A stretch of 64,000 nucleotides of DNA from Paracamarosporium sp. OC-R06-R3 (GCA_019828545.1 JACVRA010000175.1:124001-188000); one strand, 5' to 3'; numbered from the stretch's first letter, positions 1-12,638 are shown. Numbers and translations are program-made. The notes: a model not told the origin generated them from the sequence alone.

Positions 1-76
1 TCTTTATCTTTGCAACAACCTACAGATTTCGACTGTGTACACCACTTCAGACATCGTCCTATAGATGGCTATAGAA

Positions 77-150
77 GTTGATTCTAAATTATGACAACAT
101 TGTGCAAATACACTGCACAACGGAAGCAAGATGGTTGACTCTAAACTATG
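77..150. repeat. Imperfect 17-bp direct repeat upstream of first gene
   Basis: A 17-bp word beginning GTTGA and ending TATG occurs at 77-93 and again at 134-150, 57 bp apart. The two copies differ at only two positions, both C/T. They sit in the promoter region of the gene starting at 258 and could be a duplicated factor-binding site or a chance duplication. Confidence 0.4.
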
Positions 151-167
151 TTGCGCGATACTTACTA

Positions 168-178
168 CTTTATAAAGG
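168..178 (+). promoter_or_regulatory. TATA-box-like element
   Basis: The sequence CTTTATAAAGG lies about 85 bp upstream of the ATG at 258. The position and the clean TATAAA core fit a TATA-containing promoter with a short 5' leader, which supports the start chosen for the downstream gene. Confidence 0.45.
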
Positions 179-257
179 TCCCGCTATTCACAGAGTATAG
201 TTTCTTCAAGAAAACATTCACTCGACAGAATCACAGTCTAGGAGTAACATTGGAACA

Positions 258-935
258 ATGATGCCTCCCACAATTCAAAGTGTCTCCACCAATGTCTCTA
301 AGGCTAAATCTCATGGGCTTGCTCATCTTCAAGAGCATGGACGCTCTCTAGAACATTCGACCCTATTACGAGAGGGGAATCGATACTCAGCACGTCGCCC
401 CTACCTCACCCCATTGACCACGCTACCTGATAAGTATGCTCATTTGGTCTATGATATCCACCGAAAGCTAGCCGACCTTAAGCAGTCAGTTGACAATCGC
501 AAGCTGTTAATCAGGCTTGCCTACAAAGATTCTAACCTCCGTCCAGAAACTCAGGCCTACATTACCAAAGCCCGTCAGCAAAATTTCGAGTTTGATGTGC
601 TCGTCAATGAAATGCGGCGTTCAGGCATCTACCTCGGTTGTGCTAACATGCCACCGTATGACGAGTTCATCAAAGCAGGATGTCTGGTTAATGGAGAGGT
701 TTCCATAGCCCAGCTGGTTTACTGGGACAACGAAGTGGAAACTCTCCTTAGCGAAACGTGGAATTACTCGGAGTATATCTTTGAGAACAAGTACCACGAG
801 AACATTCAGTATCAGCCAAAATCAGGTGTATTCACACCTGGATGGAGTTTCTCAAATGCAAATGCACAGGGCAAGGGTTCTAAACAGAGGAGTGATGCGT
901 GCCGGAAGAAGCTAAATGTACCCCGGTCACAATAA
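258..935 (+). CDS. Hypothetical protein, 225 aa
   Basis: Single-exon frame opening with tandem ATGs (258 and 261) and closing at 933-935. I do not recognise the family. The first 50 residues are polar and probably disordered. Residues about 55-180 look like a folded, mostly helical region rich in Tyr, Asn and Glu with two Cys. The tail is Gly/Ser/Lys rich. There is no signal peptide or membrane segment. A TATA-like box about 85 bp upstream supports expression. It has no strong family signature, so a lineage-restricted gene is the best description. Whether it is translated as drawn or has a hidden 3' intron cannot be settled from sequence alone. Confidence 0.5.
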   Translation: MMPPTIQSVSTNVSKAKSHGLAHLQEHGRSLEHSTLLREGNRYSARRPYLTPLTTLPDKYAHLVYDIHRKLADLKQSVDNRKLLIRLAYKDSNLRPETQAYITKARQQNFEFDVLVNEMRRSGIYLGCANMPPYDEFIKAGCLVNGEVSIAQLVYWDNEVETLLSETWNYSEYIFENKYHENIQYQPKSGVFTPGWSFSNANAQGKGSKQRSDACRKKLNVPRSQ

Positions 936-1398
936 CTGATAAAGAGCACCAGCTTGTGGAGAAGGCCGCAGTGTTCCATGTAAGAGTAAGCAGCTCGCGG
1001 GACATATCCGCTCAGGGTCCCCAAGAACGGAGCTTTTGCCAACCCGCAAGGATGCGATGCGACGGAAGACCTGGTCCGTTAATTTAGTATTATGCAAAAA
1101 TTATGGACGTAATCAAAGATGGCATGGCGTCAGGACCTAGATCAAGAGCTCCACCATCGGCATGTAGCACTCAACTATGTTTCATCAATTTTCCTGCGCT
1201 ATAGAATACGCTTCTTGGTGTTGGGGTGCACATTTGTGTGCACCCTTCGAAGGTTTGATGTATATGTTTTCATGAAAGCTCCCTTACGTTCGTGGTATCT
1301 ATGTAAATACATTGTTCCCGTGACCAAGTCTTCGACTAAAGCAGGATGCATCAATGAAACAGTTGTATGATAGTGGCAAAATCCGTTTCCACCACGCA
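936..1398. other. Intergenic, no gene seen
   Basis: This 463-bp gap lies between the first gene and the 3' end of the minus-strand DUF3433 gene. Short frames here have no coding character. It should contain the terminators of two convergent genes. Confidence 0.6.
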
Positions 1399-4124
1399 TC
1401 AATAATGCTCCCAGGTCCCAATCGTATGGCCTTGCAACCTCGTTTTTGTCCAGTCCACACCATACTTATACGGCGCTAATATAGGCTCTTCATCAATACC
1501 ACAATGATCGTCACCATCTCTGCCCTGGAACCACCCAAGCGCATACGTCTTCCCCAGCTTCTCCAAGTGCGCCGTCATCTGCTTACTATCCAACTTCTCT
1601 GTGTCGACAAAGTTCACGAGCATCTTGCTCTGGTGGATGAATGCGAGGACTGAGGCCATCGTGCCGACCTGCCGTGGCATGAACTTATGCGAGCGATGAA
1701 CGTACACGACGCAAGCGACGCTGACAAGAAAGAAGATGATGGCGATGGAAAGGATGAAGGAAGACCAGAAGGAGCGGAACGTCTGGTCGGTATTTGCGCG
1801 GTCGTCGGAATCGTCTGGTCCCTCTTTATCATTACCGCTTTGGCCTGGAATGAACTTGTTGCCATCAACCGAGAAAGAGGAGACGCAGACGGTGAGCATT
1901 TCGGCGAGAATGGACCCCACACCAACCAAGGCTACAATATAATGTCGGTTGACGAGAGCCTTGAAAGGGAGGAGGATAGGGTTTGTACCGGTGTAATCGA
2001 GAGTCAGGGTCTTCGCAGGTGCTTTGCGCTGCGCGAGGATATGATATGGTTCGACGGTGCGAATGTCACCGTTCATGGTGTTCCAAAGCAGTTTAACAAT
2101 AGTGGCTAAAGTTGTTAAAAAGAAAGGCAGTTTCTTTGTAACAACTTGAGCACGTTCGACGAAGAGAAAGATAGGCAGGATGACGGCGAGGGAGATAAGA
2201 TAGCATATATACGGTATGCCAGCTTTGAGGCGAAGCATAAGAGGCCGTGGATCGGAACCGGTATCCGGAACCTTCTCCGTGGCGTTGCGGATATACTCGC
2301 CTTGCCAGAGCGAGCTCTTGTGGAGGATATAACGTCGGTGGCGAAGCTGCTTGTGTATCTTTTCCAGCGGGGCGGTGTCCAGTCCGTGAAAGTCCGCTAG
2401 AATGTGACTTCTTGTAGCCATGGCCGCGACACCGGCAATGCCCTGGGGATTCGAAAGTAGACCACTCTTCCTTCGCATCTCGTACATAAGGACTATCCCG
2501 AGGATGGCAACGATGATAAGACAAACTGTGACAGACCTTGACCAATATGGTTGAATGCGTACGGATTTCCACTTGGTCACATCGCGATCTTCTTCGTCGG
2601 GATACATTTCCACTGATGCTGACTGAAGAATGGGCACCAAGCTACTAGCTATCAGTGTAGCCATAGAGACATAGATGACCGCATATTGTTTGTGTCGTAA
2701 AGCGCGTAAGGGAACCAACCAGCTCATGAACGTTAGATAGTCCATATTAAGCGACTCGCCAGCTGTAGATCCATTCTTCTTAGATAACTGGTAGTAAGGC
2801 TCTAGGCGTTTAACTTCATAATCGACAACTTGCCAAAAAATTCCGTAGATGACGAAAAATAGAACGGGTGCATATTTCCAGGTGAAGTACTGAAGGACTG
2901 AAAGTTCTTTAGCGTTCTTGAAGTTGACTAGCCCGCCCTTATGGGTTGCATCAGGCTCGTGTTTGGACTCTTTCAAAGACAGCTGACAGAGGAATTCTTG
3001 CAACCCTGCCAAAGCGAGCGCAATGACCACAAGCACTGTTAAAAAGGGCCAACCCATCGAGAGCGGTCGCCACGAAGGCATGTCAGGATCTTAATCATGG
3101 TCAGTTTAATGCAAGTCCGACAATATTGTGATTGCCACTTACCCGGAGGGAAGAAGTAACTCATCTCGTTAGTGTCACCTCGCTCAGGAACGAGCGAAGC
3201 GCGACTATCGAAATCAGCTCCGTGCCCTGCCAGATCGCTGATATCCACGGGAATCTCTGCAACCGCTACGATACCACCGGTTTTCTCAGCTTCCTCTTGC
3301 GCATCTTTCGCGACAACCTCGATGATATTTGAATCAGACACCCCTCTCCTGTGCCCACGGGCGGTATCGTCTTCAGACCGTGCCGTTGCGTTTGTGAAAG
3401 GTACTTCTATGACGGACGCCATGCCTGCTCCGAGCTGAGCTTCCAGTCTCTCGTACTCCGCAGCATAACCAGCCTCGTTGAGGTCGCGCTCTGCTTCCAT
3501 TGCATCGGCCGCGCTCGCCATCTTCTTAGGCTGCTGAAATTGCTTCAGGGGCAATCCGCCTTCAAAGCCACTCAAATCATACCCGACTGGCTCGTCTACC
3601 TCTTCGACTCCTTGCAGCCTCCTTCTGCTTGGCCCCGACTCTTCATCTTCTAACTTGTTGTAATCTCCGCCTCTTGACCTACCACCACGAAGGGAAGTGA
3701 GGCGGTTCAAAAGCCTTTTTGTGCCGCTCCTGCTTTGCAACAAGGACTGTGAACCGGTGGGGCTGAAGGGATCGGGTGATGGACTGTATGAGGTATCGTC
3801 GGCAAAGGAAGGCGGCGCCGGGGCGCGAGGTATGCGGTACGATGGCTCTGCGGCAGCTACAAGAGGCGAGGGATATGATGTGCGACGCGATAAGGAGGGT
3901 GAATCGAGAGGGCTGACAGACGCGATTGAGGCCGGCCGCGAGGGGAAGAGCTGGGATAGTCGGTCGGATCCAGACGTATTCTGTCGTGTTAGGGGAGGCC
4001 GCGCTTGCGACGTTCCGCTGCCAACGGCAGGCGATCCAGCACGTAGAGCCGTGGGGACACGATCTTCTGGGGCATCCCTTGCAGCGACGGGAGAGCCCGC
4101 TTGTAATGGAGACGGCACCTCCAT
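1399..4124 (-). CDS. DUF3433 family multi-pass membrane protein, 890 aa
   Basis: Two exons: 4124-3143 and 3089-1399, with a 53-nt GTAAGT...AG intron at 3142-3090 (phase 1). Residues 1-330 are Ser/Pro/Arg rich, low complexity and probably cytosolic. The membrane part starts with the WRPLSMGWPF entry motif (about 334-343), typical of DUF3433. Two related halves follow, each with hydrophobic segments: roughly 340-358, 393-413, 462-481 and 513-532, then 620-640, 705-725 and 765-790. The two-repeat layout and length are normal for this fungal family. Its function is unknown; plasma membrane or endomembrane location is inferred. The ATG at 4124 is the first in frame after a long upstream non-coding stretch. 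Confidence 0.85.
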
Positions 4125-5636
4125 GACAGCCTGTCGCGCGCTAGTTCAAGTCGCTTCGTTGGATTTCGACGCAGATGTCGCAGCTTCGCGTGCACTCGTG
4201 GGTGAGCAGCTTGCGCTCGATGAGTGCACCAGGTCAAAGGTGCTCCTGGGTCGGACGCTCTATGGCTTCAGCCTTGTGACATTGCACTTCGGCCAGCCAC
4301 CAATACGGTACGACACGAGCAGCCAACCGACCAGCTCGCTTGGATATGTCTCCGCAATCAGCACTTGGGGCTAACGAGTATGCAACCGCGCGAACGTGTG
4401 GGTTGCTGCTATCGTCCTCGTTGAGGGGCGGATTCGGGCCGGAAGGTCCTAATAGTAGCTGGCGAAGTACCGTGAGCGATGCGCGACCGGCACAGAATCC
4501 AAAGATCGTTGAGCGATGTCGTAGAGTCGGAGGGAAGCAAAATTTGCGATTCTCCACCGCAATTCAAGCAACCAGTACCTGCCATAGTTGTGTTGCATGG
4601 TGCTATAAATACAACACAGCCGCATTCAAGGCACCACACGCGAATACGGGGAGGGGCATTGGGGGCTGAAATTGGGGGTGACATGCCAGACGCCCCATCT
4701 CACAACGGAAGGTGGAAAGCTCATGTTAACGTGTGGGTTGGTGTAGAGATGGTGAGAGGGTTGGAAAAAGGCCTTTGAGGCGCTGGAGAGGTGGTTTTTA
4801 GCTCATTGAGACGTGCGGAGGACTAGCCAATGAAGCTGCGCCCCTGCTGCAGGATCCTGACGGCTCGACGACACCGTCAGCCCGGTTTAAAGTTATTGCA
4901 AGTATGCGAAAATGGATAAAGGCTCTCCGGATAGATCCGCAGATGCCCAGGTGCGAGACCAGCTTCAACTACATGCGGTGTCAGCTCGGTTCGAACGTCA
5001 CTGCTTAGCGTCATCCACTTGATCCACAATGATGCCCTACAGACAACAAAGTAGTGTGCACAAAAGCATACAGTAGACTGATTACCACCTCTGAAGTTTA
5101 TAAATTAAATATAAATATAATACCCTAATACCACGGCGACGGCGTGCAATTGCGAACACTGAGAAACTGTTCCTAGAATGATTCTATAGCGAAACTTGGC
5201 TTTCCATGTATATGCTAAAAGCTCAACATTGTATTTGTCCTTGCACTTCTGGTTGTTACCCTTCTGTGTCCTGGAAGCTGTTTTGTGAACGGTGAAAATA
5301 CCTAACTGCTTAGGGAAGAAGCTTGACTAGGATGGGAATGGGCATATCCTCATATCCGTTTGCTAACCCACTATATCTGAATATGACTTGCGGAATGATT
5401 CTTTTCTCTACCCACCAGACTCCATCCACGAGTAAAGGCAAGAAGCCCAAGCGATACGACTGAGAGATCTTGCAGCTAACTATCCTACTTTTTCTTTTAC
5501 CGTTGTTTACCCTGATATCGAGTAACAAGAGCGGCTAGCTGTTCACCTCGCAGCTTTATTATATCCTCGATCTTAAGGGTTTCGTGGCTTCACTTTTGAC
5601 CTTGTTCAACTCTATACTCGAGAATCCAGGGCCGCA
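4125..5636. other. Intergenic, 1.5 kb, divergent promoter region
   Basis: The gap separates the divergent DUF3433 gene (minus) and the gene at 5637 (plus). Several frames cross 4200-4700 but overlap on both strands, lack splice support and look random. An A/T-rich patch lies at about 5098-5125. No RNA gene or repeat is evident. Confidence 0.55.
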
Positions 5637-6435
5637 ATGGCTTTATTCATCAAGAATCCAGACCATCTCAAGTGCTTCAGGGCCAGGGGCCCACGAGGCC
5701 ATGTAAGAAGCGCAAAAATCTTAGCGAAAGCCGGTGTATGGGTCGGCTATGCCGCGCCAAAGAAGCATAGGCTATCGTTTCAAGGTCTTCCGTCCTTCCA
5801 GGGGCTTAAATGGAATTGCAGCAACATGAGCCTACCGTTTCCTCCCACTGTGATGGGCGAAGTGAGCGACGATACAAGACATGCCGTCTGCCGCGCCTGT
5901 TGTGGCGACACGTCTCGTACCATCCAGCTTCGTGAAATTCAAATTGCGAGCAAGACACCTTCGGTAAGCCATAAAAATACCCGATATTGTTAACAAATCG
6001 GTCTAACTGTAACAGAAGGTGACGGTGATGTTTTTGGACAACAAGGATAAGAAAGGAGAGCTATTTTGCATTCTACTGCCACAGCCTAATGATCGAACGC
6101 TCCGGGGCCTCGAGTGTTCTCGACCTTACGAGATTACTAATGGCGAAAGTACCTTTAACTGTAATTTCGAGCTTTTGTCACCGCGGAATAGAAGCTGGAT
6201 CTATACTGAAGAAGAAGCTCTGCAAGTGTTAGCATTGCCATCCGAAAGCACCCCCGCTTTAACACCTTCGTCCTTGCTATCTACGTCCTTGCTATCTAAA
6301 GCATCACCAGAGAGATTCTCACTCGCGAGATCAACGACGGAAGAACGGTCGAGGTCCGGACGACAACATTCCACCTTAGGCGGCTTTGTGGACCCTAGTA
6401 CACACGTCCAGGATGTTCAACAGGGTGGTCTATAG
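5637..6435 (+). CDS. Hypothetical protein, 248 aa, 3' end uncertain
   Basis: Exons 5637-5963 and 6016-6435, joined in phase 0 over a 52-nt GTAAGC...ACAG intron. The joined frame runs smoothly across the junction. I do not recognise the family. Residues about 90-105 hold a Cys cluster (CRACCGD), followed by a beta-rich stretch (to about residue 170) and a Ser/Thr-rich tail. The sequence after the stop at 6433-6435 keeps coding-like character in changing frames up to about 6966. The gene may therefore be longer, mis-spliced in this model (an alternative 59-nt intron starts near 6388), or decayed; see the neighbouring pseudogene entry. Confidence 0.5.
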
Positions 6436-6969
6436 AACGAAGATAGCAGTCGTTCTCAAAGCGCAAATCTTCCGACTCGATGGATTCGGACGCACGACGC
6501 CCCAGCTGACAGACGACAGAAGTCCAAATGCTGACCCCAACACCAACATTACGGGAGGTTTCACATTCCATATCCGACACGCTCAGCAATGATAACTCTG
6601 CTATGTCGCCTAGATTCAATGAGGAGTATTCCAAGCGAATCCTTCTTGTCTGGATCGTTGTCGTGGACGACATTGAGTACGATTTCAGTCACACTATACT
6701 TGAGTGTCCTAATTTTTTCCGATTTCCTTAATCTCGCCCGGATAGATGTCACAGATGATCCTCGAGTCTTAGAAATGATCGATGGATCAGCTATGTGGCG
6801 TCTCACGTATCGTGTGCCTGGTCAGATCAAGAGGGCCTTCACTCTGCGCATGGATAACAATAGCCAAGAGATTGCCTACAAACGTCTCCTCCATTCCCTT
6901 GGGCAATCAACATTCTGGAATGAAAAACTACACGGAAATATCATTGTCAACTTGCGGATACTTTTTTAG
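6436..6969 (+). pseudogene. Coding-like remnant with stops and a frameshift, possible 3' part of upstream gene
   Basis: Three stretches look coding but do not share one frame. From about 6447 one frame is open to a TGA at 6507-6509. The same frame is open again to 6729. From the T6 run at 6715-6720 coding character moves to another frame, which continues to the stop at 6967-6969 with Trp/Tyr/Arg-rich, protein-like sequence. A one-base slip at the T run would join the last two stretches. No splice pair that fixes all breaks was found. Either a real gene is degenerating here or unseen introns exist. Confidence 0.4.
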
Positions 6970-8227
6970 GCCTCGGCAATACTATTCCCACTTGGTGGTC
7001 TAGTTGTGGTATATTAGGCGTCCTTCGTTCATACTGCAACGTGTCGCGTATCCATCGATTCGAGCCCATTGCTAGCCCTATAGATCAACGCTTAGCTGAC
7101 AATATGGACTGATTGTATTGAGGAGAAGGATGTGGGGGGAAGAGGATGTAGATATAGATCGAACACCAACTGAGCCATAGTAATTCAGGATGAAAGTCTC
7201 CTATTTTCTCTAAGTATATTGATTGAATGCAAGAGTCTCCTCATGATGTGTCCGTTGATAAAGCGACAATAGCCACCTTATGTAAGGCCAGATCAATCCG
7301 AGTGGTACAGAAGCCACAAGAAAGCCCCAGATATGTGGGGACTAGTCCCCACGGCACAATACCCTTTATCCTGTTTTGTGGCGTTTTGAGGTTATAAGAT
7401 GGGTTTCATGCGGCTTAATTGTACCGCAAGTTGTTCTCTAAAAGCTTCGAATTTAATGTCAAGTACGTGAGCTAGTTCCTTCCTGTAATCTCTCTATCTC
7501 ATAGCATTTTGTCCGGTTATCCCCTTTGCTTACAAAGATCTGAAATCTCAACTCAGTTTATCTACAGAATATGTAAACTCGGTATTTCAACCAGCTACGT
7601 GCCTAGAATAGGCTCTGTTCGATTGTGGTATGAAGCTAATTGTTGCTTAACTGTAGGACACGCAAATATATCTATAGCATACTTGGAGTCCAAGGTATGC
7701 GTCGCTATCTATATCCAATTGGTTACCCTAAACAAGCGAACAGTAGACGACACATTTCTTCAGTAGGAGTAAAGCTCTTTTTCAGCCACGACCGACAGAA
7801 AGGAAACATTAGAGCTTAGTAATGTACACAAAGTTTAATTGTGCGCTCTACTTAACGACAACTAGCGTTAGAAGAACCGATTCTATCTGTGTAGCAATCT
7901 TGAGGCGCGAACCTAGCAACCAGAGAAGTGAACGTGACCGCTCGCTGTACTACCAGCTCGCAGGTGTCACCGACCAATCACGATGCTCATAATGCGCCAC
8001 TACATATTTACGTGTGGAGTCACTTTAATCAATTTAAACTGATTCGTCGATCGTCCTCCGTAATTTGCCCTTTCCGCTTCTTCCTTCGGTGTTGCCTGCT
8101 GGTTTGTTTGTCTTTAACGCCCCACATGCTCCCCCGGCAACACATACTCTCAAACCCTCTACCAACTTGTCGCATACTAGAGAACAGTACAATCCCGAGT
8201 TATCCGTGGCAATATTCGGCCACGATC
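6970..8227. other. Intergenic, no gene seen
   Basis: About 1.26 kb with many stops in all frames and no repeats or RNA genes that I can see. The last 300 bases, C/T rich near 8070-8160, are the likely promoter and leader of the gene at 8228. A frame upstream of 8228 stays open but has no good start. Confidence 0.5.
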
Positions 8228-9920
8228 ATGTCTGAAGCAGAACGATCATCGCGCACGCGTGCATCGGCCTTCTTAGATCCGGTCACGTACCAGAAAGCTT
8301 CACGCGATCTCATACTTAAACAATCGCTTGCTGGCTCGATGCGGGGCTACAACCGATATATTCGCCGCGCCTTGGGTTTCCGAGAGAAGAAGCCAGACCA
8401 AAAGGGCAAACCAGTCTTTGCTTCGGAACGAGTAGACCGTCTATATTCTGAACTCGATCGCATAGCCCGCAATGAGCTTCCTAACCATAGTCAGGAAGCA
8501 TTAGAACGTGCATGGATGGATCAGACGTACACTGAGCACGTTGAGCGCCTGTTCAACGAGCATGGCGAGGGGATTTGGGGCGACCCAATTGAGAAGCGGC
8601 TACTATCATCTAATCCTCGCTCTCAGCTGTTGACAGCAGGGGAGCAAGGCGTATCGGGTGATCTATTCTATAAATGGGAACGCCATCGACAGTTGTAAGT
8701 CAACAGGGCATCACAATTTGATTAGCTTATTAATCCCGCTAGCATTGCTCTCCAACTCGAGCACCTTCTGTTTGTGAAAGCGAAAATCTTTGGCTACAAC
8801 CGTTCCAAAAAGACGACCACGACCTCTAACAAAAACTCTTCCACATCACAAAAGTCATGCTCGGTCATTTACACTTCTGAGCAAAAGCTCATAGTAGCTA
8901 TCCATTTGGCTACACGTAAACTCCGAGCTATCCTCCAGAAATCCTCGACACCATCTAAGAAGAGGACACGGATGCCTGACGACACCGACAACACCGACGA
9001 CATTGAGGGTGACTGTGACAGCGATATCGAGGACAGCGGTGATGAAGAATGGGTTCCCCAAAAGAGTATACGGACTGTGCGACGGACTCTTAAGTATCCC
9101 AGAGGCTATGGTAAGTGTACAGTTGGTGCCATAATAGAAGCGTTCATTCATGCTAATATTTAAGTTACAATGATAGAGAGAGACGATGGTAGGATAATTC
9201 GACAGACTGGTCAAGGCGATGAAGGCGTGGGAGACAATAGCTCAGTCACAGTAGTGGACGAAGATGGTGCAGACACGACCGAGCAACATCTGTCCGAAGA
9301 ACAGGAAAAGGTTATAAGAGAGGACCTGACAATGCTCCTTTACGGGGAGCTTTGCCTTAATGACGCCGACTCCCATGCAAAGCTACCCAGCACTGTATCA
9401 ATGTGCGAAAAGTCTAAAGAATTGGACAGCATCATTCGAGGCCTTTGGGGCCGAGATGAGGCTTCGTCACGGTTCGTTTTTGGAGAATCGTTCGAGCGAG
9501 CTTGCCAGACATTGGATGTGTGGCTCTCGTGGCGAGAAGGCTGCTGGCTACTATGCGAAGCAACCGGAGTGAGTTTGTATATAGCTTTACGACGCAACAT
9601 ATTCACTGATGCAGAATATCTAGGTCCACCCCTTTGGCGGTCAGCCAATCCCAAAGTTCACTTGGGCGGAGTGGGAGCAGATGCTAGGCGGGGGTGAGCC
9701 ATGCCGGAAGGCCCACCAGACGCTCATAAGCTGCCGTCGGAAGCTCGCGGCTTCTAAAATGAAAGACGGCAACGATGACACTGCGTTAAGCGCGGCCGTA
9801 GACCTCAGCCAGGTCTTCGCCGTGTTGACTAGATCACCGATCCTGGAAGAAGGTCTTCGCCAACACATCGTCGCTTACAACAAGCAACTGTTCGCATGGG
9901 AACTGGACTTGTGGTCGTAG
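8228..9920 (+). CDS. Paralogue A of an undescribed three-gene tandem family, 511 aa
   Basis: Four exons: 8228-8694, 8743-9110, 9165-9568 and 9624-9920, with introns of 48, 54 and 55 nt. All junctions keep frame. The start has A at -3; an in-frame ATG at 8126 is an alternative. Domain N (about 45-175) carries the family marks GxxIWG (I116) and a Lys-Ala pair (168-169) 12 residues after a phase-2 splice codon (F156). A Lys/Thr-rich then Asp/Glu-rich linker follows (about 175-290). The C-terminal region (about 365-511) is helical, with WLSWRE. The third intron uses the acceptor at 9622-9623, because the earlier AG would give a stop. Function unknown. It is the most diverged of the three copies. 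No catalytic motif, zinc finger, signal peptide or membrane segment is visible. Confidence 0.7.
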
Positions 9921-10868
9921 GTACGCTCCGACGATTAGCTATGCTACCATGAGGTATCATCCAATGCAGGCCTCTGTTCGACTAGTACAAAGACATAAAA
10001 ATGACGGTAAGAAAGCATTGGGACGTACACTGTCACGCCATGGTGTAAAACTGGATATTTCGGTTGGTAGTAACTATGCAAGACTCTGTCATGTTATGTA
10101 GGTTGAGGATTGATTGACGCTTCCTAAGGAAACTGCGTGCTGAAAACATGTAGAGCCTGTACACTCATTACCAGGTGTGTAGAGGCACCTGAAGTAGGGC
10201 GTGGGAAAGTATGGCGGCACGTGGCTTGGTAGTGAATTAGCTTGGATAGTGGCGAGCTAAAAAAAAGTTTGGTATGCCAGGATGAATTTTCAACCGTTTA
10301 CGATTCTTGTTACGTAGCACTAAAAGTGGTGAAACGAGCCTGATACTTTCGCGAGCTGGCTTTGATTCACGAGTGTATATGTATAGCGAAATAAACATTA
10401 ATGTAATAAACAAATCCTCCCACATTAAGTAAAACCTGCGCCTGCCGTCAAGGTAATAACCGCACAGAACCTTCCTTCCAAGATCTGCAAACGTCTTGGC
10501 GCTCTGTGGCTAGTACACACCGTACGCGAACGCGCCACCCATGACACTCCTGTCTCCCTCCTTTTCCCAACATCAAAACGGGTTGAACCCATCAAAGAAA
10601 ACACCATCTCAGGCTATGGCCCAGACGCCCAATTGCGCACCGTACATTCATCAGCACACACCCCCTGTCTCGACTGCTGGTAATGCCCACGTTTGTCATT
10701 CCGGATTAGCGAATGGTAATCAGCACCTGACGAAATACCGTTGAATGTTGCTACCCTGTCGTTTTGCTTTTTTCTACCACCACACGGCTGTTGGGTTGGA
10801 AGGGTACCGTGCAAGAAAGATAGTACAAGTGTCAAGGACAGCAAATTTTACTGCGACGACCGGCCACC
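9921..10868. other. Intergenic between paralogues A and B
   Basis: About 950 bp without a convincing frame. The stretch just before 10869 has a strong start context (CCACCATGG) for paralogue B. No transposon ends or long repeats are seen that would explain the tandem duplication. Confidence 0.55.
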
Positions 10869-12638
10869 ATGGGTTCAATCGGGTATGCTACGTCCAAGGA
10901 TTGGCTGGACATTATGAAGAACAGGTCCAAGTTGCGCATGCACGAACTGATTGAGCGATTGGGGCTGCGCGCAAAATGGAGTCAGAATAAACGTGGCAAA
11001 ACGAATTTTGAGAGCGCGCTGGTGCGCGATCTCGTCGCGGACATGGGCGATGTCGTCGCGACGGTGCCGAAAGAGTCAGACGAGCTGGTTAAGTATCTGT
11101 CTGCCGAGGGCAGCTTGAAAGAGCAGGTTGACGGCTTGATGCAGAAACATGGCGCTGCGATATGGGGGAGGGTGGGCGACAGGGAGCACCTCATAAGCGT
11201 TGGTGAACCCGGAGTCGAAGAAGAGCTATACCCCAGAGATCTCTATTTTGAGAACGACGAAGACCGTGAACAGTGAGTTTCGTCTATCTATGGAATTGCA
11301 TTTTGTTTTGCTAACGGCATGGTAGAATACGCATATTGCTACATTGGTGGCTTGGAATGAAAGCTATCAACGTGATCCTGGCTCGGGACAGACTCGACCG
11401 AGAAAGAAAAAAGAAAGAGGAAAGTAAAAGAGCAAGAAACGAGATGGAGATTCCGCAAGAAGGCACAGGCTCGACTTTCGTCCCATTAGCACCGAGTTCG
11501 GGTGCACCAGCGCCCTTGATCACGAATATTCCTCCAGTGCCCGTTGCAGAGCATCCACGACATGTGCAGCTCTACAAAGCGGAAACCACATCGCGCGGTA
11601 GCCCTATCTCGGTGGCTGTCAGCACGCCGCCTGAATCTAGCCAAAGTCCAATAGGGCCACCACAGGGCAGCCTGAACGGTAGCAATGCCACGCATTTCAC
11701 CGTGGTGAACACAAATTCATCGCTTCCATCTCAAGCACAGAGCGTGGTCGACGGAGTGTGGAATCGCCTGGCCGAAGTAGGCATGAACGGCTCGCGCAAT
11801 GGAAGCATGCCATCGCAAGCTACGGGCACACATGCAATGGGCCCTCAGGTGGCGGCATTGGCACAAGAGACTTCACCTCAGCCTGCGCCACCTGTTGCCA
11901 AGGTTTCCACCGCCGGTATGCGTCAACTAGGTGCCGAGATATCTCAACTGGTGTCCGATCTTACACCACAAGCGACAGCTACAAACGGACATTCTGGCGT
12001 TCCGGCCGCAGGTGACGGACAGACGTACCCTGGTCTAGATGTGGATACGCTGTACGCTCTACGCGATTACATTTACCAAGAAAAGACAGAGGTGAGCTGG
12101 GAAGAGGATGCGCTCCTCCGGCGCCTTGAAACGACATGGAGAGATGGCGTGCGGTCAGATTACAATCGCATGCTGGAGAACGTATCGGCGTTTATCGCGC
12201 GAGAACGCGCGTTCCTTACCTGGATCGAGCTAAAACGGCATTTGGCCGACCTTCAGCGCGCAGGGACTCGTACGTACCAAACTATTACCTTTGCACGCTC
12301 GCTTACTTGTATGCGCGTATACTAATCATAGCCAAGGCTGGGGCGAGGAAGGGACTACAGCTCCCGAGATTGAGCGGCGCATCGAGCAGCACCGAACGCT
12401 GATGGGCGCGACGCGCGAGCTCATCCGCAGCTTCCAGGGGATTGCGCAGGTTGCTGGCGCGGGCGCCGATCACGACGAGCTGCTGCGACAGGCCCTGGTG
12501 GTGTTGGCAGGGAACAAGTATGCGGTGGAGCTGCAGTGGAAGAGCGTGGAATTTGTGGGGCTTATGCAATGGCTGGCGAACGCGCTCGAGGCGTATGAGA
12601 AGGAGCAGGAGGGCGACACGGTGTACTATTTTTCGTAG
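10869..12638 (+). CDS. Paralogue B of an undescribed three-gene tandem family, 552 aa
   Basis: Three exons: 10869-11272, 11326-12273 and 12332-12638, with introns of 53 and 58 nt. The second intron uses donor GTACCA and has an ACTAAT branch site. Start context is excellent (CCACCATGG). Domain N (about 10-165) has AAIWG (I98), a YPRDLYF stretch, the phase-2 splice codon at Q135 and the LLHWW...KA segment (KA at 147-148). The linker (about 165-375) is Pro/Ser/Thr/Ala rich. The C-terminal region (about 394-552) is a long run of amphipathic helices, including a WRDG and a FLTWIE motif that match paralogues A and C. The basic/acidic segment after KA may be a coiled coil or nuclear signal. Function unknown. 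Codon use is more GC-rich than in A. Confidence 0.75.

Noticed and set aside
7928..8227. N-terminal extension of paralogue A from 7928
   Set aside because: The frame begins at a GTG, not ATG, and the extension looks like a leader; the ATG at 8228 has better context and fits the other paralogues.
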